From positions 1,488,001 through 1,552,000 of the forward strand of contig NZ_JABVZR010000002.1 of the NCBI RefSeq assembly GCF_017163935.1: a DNA stretch of 64,000 nucleotides, written 5' to 3'. The stretch comes from Novosphingobium terrae (lineage in GTDB: Bacteria > Pseudomonadota > Alphaproteobacteria > Sphingomonadales > Sphingomonadaceae). The notes under the pieces were generated by a model. It did no database searches, had not been told where the DNA came from, and saw only the letters and a list, made by a program, of their open reading frames with translations. Of this stretch, positions 26,935 through 35,082 are shown in pieces (positions within the stretch are counted from its first letter, which is position 1; every line of letters begins with the position of its first letter). The translations under genes and the position numbers were made by a program.

Positions 26935-28526
26935 CACACGTCCTTCGCAATGATATGAGCCGCGCGGATGGACAGCGCGATGCCGGTCAGGGTGGGATTC
27001 ACCGTCGCCGAGGAGGGCATCACACCGGTTGTGCAGAGGAAGAGATTGGGATGGTCGTGGCTGCGGCAATCGGCGTCGACGACTGAATTGGTGCGGTCAC
27101 TGCCCATGATGACCGTGCCCATGATGTGAAACTGGTTCCGCCACCCGACCGGAGCTTCGAGGACCTCGCCTTCGAAAGCCTGAAGGATGTTGGCGAAATC
27201 ATGCTGCACGACATCGCGCATGCCCCGAACGTAATCATTGAGACGATAGGAGACCTTCAGGCCAGGCAGGCCGAGGGAATCCTTGTAGCCGGGGTTCGGG
27301 ACGACACGATTGGTCGGCTCGGGCAGGGTCTCGCTCATGGTGGCGATGTTGACGAGGCGTGACGACTGGTCGCGAATCGCGTCTTCCAGTGCTTTCCCCA
27401 TCAGCCCGCGCTTGAGCAAGCCGGGCGTCACATCGACGTTCGGCACATGGTTATGGAAGGAGTAGCGGATTGCCGAGCGGACATTCCGGCTCGGTTCGTC
27501 CCGCCGGTTGACCATGCAGCCATGTTGGACCGAACCTCGCCCGCTCCACAAAGGCTCGTTGGCGAGGAATGTCAGATTCATGCCGGTATGGTCCATCAGG
27601 TTGCGGCCGACCTGATCCGAGCTGTTCGCCAGATTGTTCATCAAGAGCAGCTTGGGAACCTCCAGGGCATGGCATGCGAGGACAAAGACTTTGGCCGTCA
27701 ACATATGATCGGAGCCGTCGGGCTTGCGATAATGCACTGCGGTGATTTCGTTCTTGGGGCCCTTGTCGAGACCGAAGGCAACGCATTCAGGCATTAGCTT
27801 TACGCCCCGGTCCACCGCCTTGACGACATGCATGTCGCCCGAATACATCGCGCCAATCGGGCACACCGGCTCGCACATATTGTTCCCAACACAGGCCGGA
27901 CGCCCTTCATACGGGCGCGAGGCGCGGCAATGCGGCTCGTGCGACACCTGATAACCCAGGGGCCCCAGTTTCGACTGGATGCGCTGCAGGAGATAAGGCT
28001 TCCCCTCTGGAGGAAGAGGGTAGGGCGCGGACCGAGGCGGATATTGACCACGCCCCTGGCCGCTCTGATCCTCTTCATGCGTGCCCACCACGCCGAGTTC
28101 CTTTTCGGCGATGTCGTACCAAGGTTCGAGGTCGTCGTAGGAAATCGGCCAGTCACGTCCGACGCCGTAGGTCGATTTCAGCTTGAAGTCGTTTGGCAAG
28201 AGCCGCCAGCAGGCGCCTCCCCAGTGACGCGTGGTGCCGCCGACCACGCGCAGATAGCTGGTGACATATTCAAAATCCGGATCGGACTCTGCCTGAATAT
28301 AGCCATCGGTGTAGGAGTTGGGTGCCCAGGGAACATTGGGATAGGGCGCGCACCAGTTCCGCTTGCTGGCGGCGTTATGATAATTCTCAATGGCCTTCCA
28401 GCGCGGCACAACTGGCCCCGCCTCCAGCATAATGACCGATTTGCCCAGCCCAGCAAGCTGGTAGGCGGCATTGGCGCCAAGCGCGCCCGAACCGATGATC
28501 ACGACATCGGCGTCATAGTCTGACAT
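26934..28526 (-). CDS. GMC-family FAD dehydrogenase, catalytic subunit
   Basis: Periplasm-facing FAD enzyme that oxidises a sugar, sugar acid or alcohol. 530 aa from ATG 28526 (MSDYDADVVIIGSGALGANA, the FAD-binding motif). The longer frame up to 28754 is rejected because it overlaps the small-subunit gene. It has the three-cysteine cluster CVGNNMCEPVC at residues 212-222, as in FAD glucose/gluconate dehydrogenases that bind a 3Fe-4S cluster for electron transfer to the cytochrome. The C-terminal active site is intact: FHIMGTVIMG with the catalytic His and SATVNPTLTG with the second conserved residue. It has no signal peptide, so export would rely on the Tat signal of the small subunit. It lies 16 nt after that gene. 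Confidence 0.93.
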   Translation of the reverse strand: MSDYDADVVIIGSGALGANAAYQLAGLGKSVIMLEAGPVVPRWKAIENYHNAASKRNWCAPYPNVPWAPNSYTDGYIQAESDPDFEYVTSYLRVVGGTTRHWGGACWRLLPNDFKLKSTYGVGRDWPISYDDLEPWYDIAEKELGVVGTHEEDQSGQGRGQYPPRSAPYPLPPEGKPYLLQRIQSKLGPLGYQVSHEPHCRASRPYEGRPACVGNNMCEPVCPIGAMYSGDMHVVKAVDRGVKLMPECVAFGLDKGPKNEITAVHYRKPDGSDHMLTAKVFVLACHALEVPKLLLMNNLANSSDQVGRNLMDHTGMNLTFLANEPLWSGRGSVQHGCMVNRRDEPSRNVRSAIRYSFHNHVPNVDVTPGLLKRGLMGKALEDAIRDQSSRLVNIATMSETLPEPTNRVVPNPGYKDSLGLPGLKVSYRLNDYVRGMRDVVQHDFANILQAFEGEVLEAPVGWRNQFHIMGTVIMGSDRTNSVVDADCRSHDHPNLFLCTTGVMPSSATVNPTLTGIALSIRAAHIIAKDV

Positions 28527-28542
28527 GATTGCGGCCTTGCTT

Positions 28543-29199
28543 TCAGGAGTGCGCATTGGCGGCCAGCCAGGCGGCGGCCTCGGTGGCGGTCTTGGCCCGG
28601 CCCTGCGACATGGCGAGGTAGCGGGGGTCGGGCGTGGCATAGCGGGGTGCTGCCTTGGGGTTGCGCGCCCCCCATTCGGCAATGTCGGCCGGCATGGCAG
28701 GCGCCACCACGCCTTCGGGCACCGCCGTCCAATAGTCCCGCCCGCCGCGGGCATAGCTCGGCCGGATCGTCACGTCGGTCGTGCATTCATACATCAGCGC
28801 ATCAAGGAATGTGACGAACTTGGCGTTGTCATGGTCCTTGGCGGTCTGCGGCGTGCCTGTGTAGCCAAGATAGAGTGGAGCGATCAGCTGGAGGGCCGTT
28901 GCCTGATCCTCGCCGCTCAAGTGAGCGATCACCGCCTCCCGGTCTTTCAATCCGCCCGCCGCGATGTTGGCGGCCAGACGCGAAAGCCTGGCTGGGAAGG
29001 TCGGGTCAAGTTCTGTTTGAAAGGTTTGCGCACGCGCGATGACCGCTTCGGGCAAGTCCGCCCGATCGGTAAGCAGTCGGGCGATGCCGATGGACTGGGG
29101 GCCAGCGCCGGTGGCGCCAGCAGAGGACATGATGGCATCGGCGAACGGGATCACGGCAAGGGCGGAGAGAATTTGTCGTCTGTTCAAAGCGGATTCCAA
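28543..29199 (-). CDS. gluconate 2-dehydrogenase subunit 3 family (small subunit)
   Basis: Small subunit of the membrane-bound dehydrogenase; escorts the flavoprotein through the Tat pathway. No ATG fits. TTG codons at 29241, 29199 and 29187 are the candidates, and the latter two put NRRQILSALAVIPFADAI at the N-terminus, a Tat-like twin-arginine signal, so I place the start at 29199. The mature part (DAQT-like LTDRADLPEA, LAANIAAGGLKDREAVIAHL) is helical as in family members, with DYWTAVPEGVVAPAMPAD near the C-terminus. It begins the three-gene operon small subunit, flavoprotein, cytochrome. Confidence 0.8.
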   Translation of the reverse strand: MESALNRRQILSALAVIPFADAIMSSAGATGAGPQSIGIARLLTDRADLPEAVIARAQTFQTELDPTFPARLSRLAANIAAGGLKDREAVIAHLSGEDQATALQLIAPLYLGYTGTPQTAKDHDNAKFVTFLDALMYECTTDVTIRPSYARGGRDYWTAVPEGVVAPAMPADIAEWGARNPKAAPRYATPDPRYLAMSQGRAKTATEAAAWLAANAHS

Positions 29200-29319
29200 T
29201 ATGAATGAAGTGGGCCCCCCCGAGCCTGCGGTGACGGCCAATCGGGCTCTGCCAGCAGGTCACGGCGCCTCGACCTTGGCCGGGGAGCCGTGTTGCCGCA
29301 GCGATTGGCACACGAATAT

Positions 29320-29331
29320 ATAATCGATTAT
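29320..29331. promoter_or_regulatory. ATAATCGATTAT dyad, dehydrogenase side
   Basis: Perfect 12-bp palindrome about 120 bp before the chosen start of the minus-strand dehydrogenase operon. The same sequence, extended to 14 bp, occurs at 29627-29640 on the permease side of the same divergent region. Confidence 0.55.
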
Positions 29332-29626
29332 CTGAAAAGGAGATTGGCTGTCGATGCTTCCGGCGGACCTCCCGACGTCTCCTGATGAAGCATTTCAGGC
29401 AGGTCGGCGTGGCACAGGTCAATGGGCGTACGCGCGGAACCTATCGAGCATCTGCCATATTCATGGGGCCGATTTGACTGCCGCGATGCGCCTGGGCAGC
29501 GATGCGTATTTCATAACAGATCCTCACAATCATGCCTAAAATCGGTGTGATGGCCCGGCCAGACGGGCTCACGCTGCGCAGTCTCGATGCGGCGGGAACT
29601 CCAGCGTCTCTCCCGCTGCAATCACA
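29332..29626. other. middle of the divergent region
   Basis: No gene supported. It separates the two ATAATCGATTAT dyads and must carry parts of both divergent promoters. Confidence 0.4.
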
Positions 29627-29640
29627 GATAATCGATTATC
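29627..29640. promoter_or_regulatory. GATAATCGATTATC dyad, permease side
   Basis: Perfect 14-bp palindrome, 22 bp before the first YSCACC-N4-GGTGCA dyad of the second MFS promoter. The permease promoter therefore carries two kinds of operator. Confidence 0.55.
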
Positions 29641-29662
29641 GAATGCATGCTGCTTGACCGAA

Positions 29663-29708
29663 TCCACCGAACGGTGCATCTCACGACTCGAATGCCCCAT
29701 ATGGTGCA
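29663..29708. promoter_or_regulatory. paired 16-bp dyad operators upstream of the second MFS gene
   Basis: TCCACC-GAAC-GGTGCA at 29663-29678 and TGCCCC-ATAT-GGTGCA at 29693-29708, centres 30 bp apart; each matches the consensus with one or two arm mismatches. The last site ends 92 bp before the permease start. Confidence 0.62.
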
Positions 29709-29800
29709 TTTTGGGTGATCAAGTCAACGTCGGGACGGCAAAAGGTCCTGATCGACAGATCCGCGCAAGGCGGACGGCAGCGAAGGATGATGGAAGGGTT

Positions 29801-31150
29801 ATGCATGAACCGATCAGTAGCGACGACTTCGTCCACCAGCGCGACCAGGCAGTCGCAAAGTTGACAAACGGCCCGATCAGCACCGCCGAGCGGCCAACCC
29901 GCCGCCGCTTTGTCATGCTCAGCCTCATCGCCGGCACGACGCTCATCAATTATCTCGATCGCACGATCATTGGCGTCGCCGCACCCTTGATGATCAAGGA
30001 TCTTGGCATCGGCATGGCGGAAATGGGCTTGGTGTTCTCAGCCTTTGCCTGGACCTATGTGGTGGCCCAGCTGCCGGGCGGTGCGCTTCTCGACAGGATC
30101 GGCTCGCGGCTGACCTATTTCTTGTCGATCACCATTTGGTCTTTGCTGACAGGGTTGCAGGGTCTGTGTTCCGGGGTCGTCTCGCTGGTTGCCGTGCGGT
30201 TTGGTCTGGGCATCGCTGAGGCACCATGTTTTCCCGGTGCCAGCCGCATGGTCTCGGCCTGGTTTCCGCAGAATGAGCGCGCGCGCGCAACGGGCATCTA
30301 CACGGTGGGCGAACATGTGGGGCTCGCGTTGGTCAGTCCGCTCCTGTATTTGATGATGCCGGTCCTGGGCTGGCGCATCCCCTTCCTGATCCTGAGCGCG
30401 ATCGGTGTCGTGTTCGGCATTGTCTGGTACCGGATGTACCGTGACCCAAGCGATTGCCGGAAGGTCAATCAGGCCGAACTCGACCACATTCGCGCTGGCG
30501 GCGGCATCACCCACAAGGCGTCCCGGCCTCATTATGACTGGGCGACGATCCGGCGCCTCCTGTCGTTCCGGCAGGTCTGGGGTGCGGGGCTTGGCCAGTT
30601 TGCGGGCAATGCGGCGCTGGTCTTCTTTCTCACCTGGTTTCCGACCTACCTGTCCAAGGAACGCCACATCAACTTCAAGGATCTCGCCTACTTTGCCACC
30701 CTTCCCTATGTCGCGGCGGCAATTGGCGTGATGATTGGCGGCTACGTCTCCGATTATCTCATCCGCAAGACGGGTTCGGTCAATCTCGGGCGCAAGCTTC
30801 CCATCATCACCGGCCTGTTGCTGATCAGCTGCATGGCCGCGGCCAATTACGTCAAAAGCACGGAGGCCGTCGTTGCCATCATGGCAGTCGCCTTCTTCGG
30901 CCAGGGGCTTGTCGGGATCGGCTGGACGGTGATCTCCGATATCGCGCCGGACGGTTATCAGGGGCTGACCGGAGGGCTCTTCAACGTCGTCTCGAATGCA
31001 TCGGGGATCATCGCCCCCCTCGCGATCGGCTTCATTCTCGCCGCCACGGGGTCTTTCACCCTTGCCTTGGTGATGATGTCCGCAATCGGGCTGGTCGGAG
31101 CCTTGGCCTACATTTTCGTCCTTGGAGACATCAAGCGCCTGACGCTCTGA
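29801..31150 (+). CDS. MFS permease, paralogue of the 9.4-kb permease
   Basis: Twelve-helix anion:cation symporter type permease, about 449 aa from ATG 29801 (MHEPISSDDF), with GGAAGGG a few nt upstream. The frame is open further up to 29654 through the operators, which is not believed. It shares long stretches with the permease at 9442-10830: INYLDRT near TM1, [31 protein letters not shown] and the C-terminal half ([19 protein letters not shown]). It is followed after 29 nt by an OprB-type porin, so together they would move a small sugar or sugar acid across both membranes. Its higher GC at third positions than the paralogue suggests the two copies did not arise by a very recent local duplication. 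Confidence 0.9.
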   Translation: MHEPISSDDFVHQRDQAVAKLTNGPISTAERPTRRRFVMLSLIAGTTLINYLDRTIIGVAAPLMIKDLGIGMAEMGLVFSAFAWTYVVAQLPGGALLDRIGSRLTYFLSITIWSLLTGLQGLCSGVVSLVAVRFGLGIAEAPCFPGASRMVSAWFPQNERARATGIYTVGEHVGLALVSPLLYLMMPVLGWRIPFLILSAIGVVFGIVWYRMYRDPSDCRKVNQAELDHIRAGGGITHKASRPHYDWATIRRLLSFRQVWGAGLGQFAGNAALVFFLTWFPTYLSKERHINFKDLAYFATLPYVAAAIGVMIGGYVSDYLIRKTGSVNLGRKLPIITGLLLISCMAAANYVKSTEAVVAIMAVAFFGQGLVGIGWTVISDIAPDGYQGLTGGLFNVVSNASGIIAPLAIGFILAATGSFTLALVMMSAIGLVGALAYIFVLGDIKRLTL

Positions 31151-31179
31151 ACGGAACGAAACGACCTGAGAAAGCGAAA

Positions 31180-32592
31180 ATGATTTTTCCCATTATTGCC
31201 GTCGCGGTTTCTTTGGAAGCGGCCTCCAATACGGACGCAGCCGGGGATATGCAAAGCGCGTCAAGGCTGGTGCAGGCCGAGACCCCGGTTGCAGATCCTT
31301 CCACGATAGGCCCGCAAGCATCGCCGGATGCAGGGGGGAGGACGCCGCTCGTGCTCGATCAGCCAACTGCAGCTGCGGCACCCAAGGCCAGCGATTTCGA
31401 TCAGACGATCTCTGGTCGTTGGGGCGGATTGCGCACCAGGCTCCTTGACGCGGGGATCAACACCCGCGGCGATTTTGTCGCCGAACCTTTCGCTTCCGTG
31501 CGGGGCGGGCAGGCGAGGGGCACGAGCTATGCCCAGCAACTGCGTCTTGGGGCGGATTTCGACATGCACAAGATTGCGGGCTGGTCCGGAGGGATATTCC
31601 ACCTCACCCTGAACGATCGCAAGGGCGGGAATATTTCGACGGATCTGGTGGGTAATCGTCTTCCCATCCAGGAATCTGCCGGCGGCGATTTCACGCGACT
31701 GAGTGAATTGAGTTTCGAGGATGATTTATTCAACCATCGCATGACGGTCAAAGTCGGTTTCTATTCGATGGGCAATGACCTGGGCGGAATGAGCATCCTA
31801 TGCAGTTTTGTAAACGCCGCCTTTTGTGCGCACCCTCTTTCTGAGTCTGGGAACAGTGGATGGACCAATTATCCAAATTCGCGTTGGGGTGCGGAAATAA
31901 AATACCGCATCAATGGCGAGGTCATCGTCCGAACGGGTGTTTACCAGGTCAATCAATCTTACAACGAGCCCAAATATGGCTTTGACCTATTTGCTCCGGG
32001 CACGAGTGGCGCGATCTTTCCGCTCGAACTGGAATATGATCCCAATAACCAGCCCGGATCGAAGGGATTGCGTGGCCAGTATAAATTTGGCGTCTTCTAC
32101 GATACGGTGACGGTCAACCGGCAAGGCGTGCCAGGGACCGTTGGCGGCCGTTACGGACTGTATTTGCTCGCCAATCAAATGATCTATCGCGAGGCCGGGA
32201 GCGGGATGCGCGGATTGACGGTGTTCGGAGAGTTCACGGCCAATCCGAGAGCAAGTGCACAAATCACGCGATGGTATGGTGCGGGGCTGCTCTATCGCGG
32301 AGCCCTGCGCAATCGACCAGATGATGTGATCAGCTTCGGAGTTGTTACCGCACGCGTCAATCCGCAATTGCTTGAAGCGCATGAAAAGCCGGTGAACCCA
32401 TCAGAAAGTAACTTTATGAGCGCATCTCTTGCGGGCGGAGAGACTGCGATCGAAATAAGCTACGGCCTTTCGCTAAAGCGCGGGATCTCGCTACGACCGG
32501 ACTTTCAGTATATCATCAATCCTGGAGCATTCTCATTCCAAAGGAATGAAAACAATGTCTCGCTTGGCATGCAGATCAAGATGCAGCTTTGA
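31180..32592 (+). CDS. carbohydrate-selective porin, OprB family
   Basis: Outer-membrane porin for sugar entry, 470 aa. The N-terminus has a short hydrophobic stretch (MIFPIIAVAVSLEAAS) serving as a signal peptide, then a Pro/Ala-rich linker to about residue 75. Next come the family's start of the barrel (SGRWGGLRTRLLDAGINTRG) and strands such as LGADFDMHKIAGWSGGIFHL and AEIKYRINGEVIVRTGVYQVN. The end is SLGMQIKMQL, with a terminal hydrophobic residue. It is transcribed with the MFS permease, which supports import of a carbohydrate or its acid, perhaps the product of the divergent dehydrogenase. Confidence 0.88.
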   Translation: MIFPIIAVAVSLEAASNTDAAGDMQSASRLVQAETPVADPSTIGPQASPDAGGRTPLVLDQPTAAAAPKASDFDQTISGRWGGLRTRLLDAGINTRGDFVAEPFASVRGGQARGTSYAQQLRLGADFDMHKIAGWSGGIFHLTLNDRKGGNISTDLVGNRLPIQESAGGDFTRLSELSFEDDLFNHRMTVKVGFYSMGNDLGGMSILCSFVNAAFCAHPLSESGNSGWTNYPNSRWGAEIKYRINGEVIVRTGVYQVNQSYNEPKYGFDLFAPGTSGAIFPLELEYDPNNQPGSKGLRGQYKFGVFYDTVTVNRQGVPGTVGGRYGLYLLANQMIYREAGSGMRGLTVFGEFTANPRASAQITRWYGAGLLYRGALRNRPDDVISFGVVTARVNPQLLEAHEKPVNPSESNFMSASLAGGETAIEISYGLSLKRGISLRPDFQYIINPGAFSFQRNENNVSLGMQIKMQL

Positions 32593-32926
32593 TGCTTGCC
32601 CGCGCCGGGTTCGCCGGAGGCTCCAACTTCTGAGAAAGTGGAGTTCCGACGACGCCGACAGCAGGATCCTTGTCTGCGCGACTGACGACCAGACACGCGC
32701 GGTTGACTTAGCGCCGGCGTACTCCCTGACTCGGCATGTTGCTTCCGGCACCCCATGAAAACGACGTTGTGCGCGGTAGGACAGTCCGAGCGGGGCTCCC
32801 TTTTGATAGGCTGTTTTCGCCCTTCCAAGTCTACGCGCCGGGGGGGCAGTGAGGGGCAACGGCCAATCTGCCCGCCAGCCTCTCCTGACAGTGGACGAAC
32901 AGACCGGCCACCCCCATTCTACTCCG
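32593..32926. other. gap after the porin, no gene seen
   Basis: Only short frames without codon bias or a start signal. A weak imperfect hairpin just after the porin stop (CTCCAACTT near 32620) is not a convincing terminator. Confidence 0.4.
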
Positions 32927-33281
32927 TCAACATCCGGAAGATGATATAGGTTTGCGCATCGATGTCCTGTGCATTGCTTCGGTTTTGACTATTTCAACTT
33001 GATTTTGAATATCATCCAAGTTGCTGAGGGCGAGCTGAACCCGCTCAGGAGGCAACTCCGGTAACTCGAGATTCATGCGCTTGATGAAGTAGTAGGCCAT
33101 CGACAGTCGCACCTCGATGTCGCGCAACCCCTCGGTCATGTCGAAGTCTTGCGCGATGGCGTCTCGCTGTGCTGGCGCAAGGTCCGGATGAGGCTGAAGC
33201 CGCAGGACTGTCCGGGTGTACTAGGTTTTTAGCCTGCAGCACGTTCGCGAGAGGGTAGTCGACAATTTGCATAAATCGCAT
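32927..33281 (-). pseudogene. frameshifted small protein gene
   Basis: Two minus-strand frames join into one protein-like chain. The first begins MRFMQIVDYPLANVLQAKN at 33281 and the second carries TVLRLQPHPDLAPAQRDAIA, then RLSMAYYFIKRMNLELPELP, to the stop at 32927. Removing one base within 33221-33224 (CTAG on the minus strand) would turn a TAG stop into a sense codon and join the frames, giving about 117 aa. The joined chain is charged, helical and has no family I recognise; QVEIVKTEAM near the end looks coiled-coil-like. The break may be a real mutation or a sequencing error. Confidence 0.4.
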
Positions 33282-33534
33282 GTTGCGGCAGCTTTTTACA
33301 CAAGGCCTGAGTCCTCTGTGGGTGATCGCACCAGAGGATACGTTTCAAGGCATGTTGCCAGTGTTAATGTTGTATATTTAAAACAAATATAAATTCCCAT
33401 AAAAATTATCCGGTATATTTAGATATATGCTAATAACGGTCAATTATTTGGCTAAAAATGATCGTCTTGTGAAAATATAAATTAGTGTGTGGCATCACGA
33501 TGTTCGGGATCATCTCAATTTCATTCTATTATTA
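33282..33534. other. AT-rich tract at the edge of the peptide island
   Basis: From about 33360 to 33540 the base composition falls to clearly AT-rich with no gene, unlike the GC-rich flanks. It lies between the broken gene and the end of the first S10 peptidase gene and may mark a junction of two inserted segments. Confidence 0.4.
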
Positions 33535-35076
33535 TTAATTTTGATTGATCGACCTGCGGATGAAGCGGGCGACATCCAAGGATAATTGCAATCGGGTTTC
33601 TGGGACATGGTACATCATGTGCCCACCTTCATAGCAGTGATGCTCAAAGCGCGAGGACAAGGAGGGCTCCAGCTTGGAAGACATAGCTATGTTGCCCTCG
33701 CACATGTTGAGCGAGTCATACCGGCCAGCAGCAACGAAGACTTGGAGACGCGGATCGGCACGCATGGCGTTCTGCAACCAGGGCTGCGACAGCGGAGGGC
33801 CTCCGCCGGCCTTCATGCGGGCGATTACTTCGGGCGTGATCGTCACATGATTGTAGTCCCAGCGATCGCCGGTGGCCTGGCGCTTCGGGCCGGGCACAGG
33901 CATATAGCCATCCTCCAGCCCGGTGTAGGCCAGATCGGTGGCATAACCCAACTCTGCGCGAAGATAGTCGCCAAGGATCGCGCCACGCCCTGCTACCTCG
34001 GGCTCGGCTTCCATATCGGTCCCGGTCATGCGCATGTCATAGGTGTTGAGGATTTTCTGGGCGTCTCCCGCGAACAGACCCTTCTTGTAGGCATTGTTCG
34101 TCATCACCAGCGTGGCGCGGTCGATCTGGTCGGGACGGACGCCGGTGAAGCGGGCCAGCGCCTGAGCGATCGCCTCGCGCTGAGGCGCTGTCAGCGCGTC
34201 GAGGTGCTCCAGCGCTGGGCGATAGGTTGAAACGATCCAGTCATTGACCGCTTTCATTGTCGCGGCCTTGTCGCGCAGCAGGTCGGGTGCCAGCTTCTTC
34301 AGTTCGAACGCTGTGGCGGTGCGCGCCGGGACATACATGGCATCCTGGAAGGAGGGGGGCATGAGCGATCCAGGCACACCACCGGAAATCAGCAAGGCAC
34401 CCGAAACACGGATACCACGTTTTTCCAGCATTTCAGTCGTGCCATTGACGCGCCACGTACCATAGCTTTCGCCGCCCAGGAACAGCGGTTGGCGGCCCGC
34501 GTCGAACCGGGCACGATACGCTCTGATGAATTCCGCGGTTTCGGCGAAATCGCCCAGCGTGGTCAGAAACTCCTTGTCGGCGTCCTTGCCCGCACGGCTA
34601 AAGCCGGTGCCGACCGGATCGTAGAAGACCAGATCCGAGGTCGTGAGAAGGGTTTCTGCATTGTCCACCATGCCATCGGCGGTCAACCGTCGAGGCCCGA
34701 ACATCTCGGTGTGAAGCAGCAGCGAATTGGAGGTGGGGCCGCCATTCCACAGGAAGGTCAATGGTCGGGGGCGGCCATCGCGCGGCGTGGCAGCATAGGC
34801 GGTGAAATAGATGTAGCCGCGCAGTTCGCCCGTCTCGTCGTTGCGCAGCGCTAGGCGGCCCGCACGCGCCTCATAGCGCAGAACGCCCTCGCGCGTGTGT
34901 ATCTGGTGATGGGTGACGATAATGGCTTCATCATCGTGAAGGAGCGGGGCGATCACCGTGCGCGCAGTGCGATCATCCTGGGCCAGCGCTGGCGCGCCTC
35001 CCATCAGCGCAATGGTAAGCGTGACCGCGCCCAGGCTCCGCCAGTTAATGTTTCGCATGGTCTTAAGCTTGGCCAT
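33535..35076 (-). CDS. S10 family serine carboxypeptidase-like protein (copy 1)
   Basis: Exported peptidase of 513 aa, probably periplasmic; removes C-terminal residues from peptides. The signal peptide ends near GGAPALAQ (residue 33; a second start at 35058 would also work). The catalytic triad is in place: Ser204 in GESYG (202-206), Asp454 in AAGRYDSLN and His486 in EGGHMMYH. YDPVGTGFSR at 152-161 is typical. The oxyanion motif usually written NGGPGSSS is changed to NGGPTSNS at 111-118. It starts 6 nt after the end of copy 2, so the two are one operon read away from the Lrp-box region at 36.7-36.9 kb. Confidence 0.9.
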   Translation of the reverse strand: MAKLKTMRNINWRSLGAVTLTIALMGGAPALAQDDRTARTVIAPLLHDDEAIIVTHHQIHTREGVLRYEARAGRLALRNDETGELRGYIYFTAYAATPRDGRPRPLTFLWNGGPTSNSLLLHTEMFGPRRLTADGMVDNAETLLTTSDLVFYDPVGTGFSRAGKDADKEFLTTLGDFAETAEFIRAYRARFDAGRQPLFLGGESYGTWRVNGTTEMLEKRGIRVSGALLISGGVPGSLMPPSFQDAMYVPARTATAFELKKLAPDLLRDKAATMKAVNDWIVSTYRPALEHLDALTAPQREAIAQALARFTGVRPDQIDRATLVMTNNAYKKGLFAGDAQKILNTYDMRMTGTDMEAEPEVAGRGAILGDYLRAELGYATDLAYTGLEDGYMPVPGPKRQATGDRWDYNHVTITPEVIARMKAGGGPPLSQPWLQNAMRADPRLQVFVAAGRYDSLNMCEGNIAMSSKLEPSLSSRFEHHCYEGGHMMYHVPETRLQLSLDVARFIRRSINQN

Positions 35077-35082
35077 GGTCTG

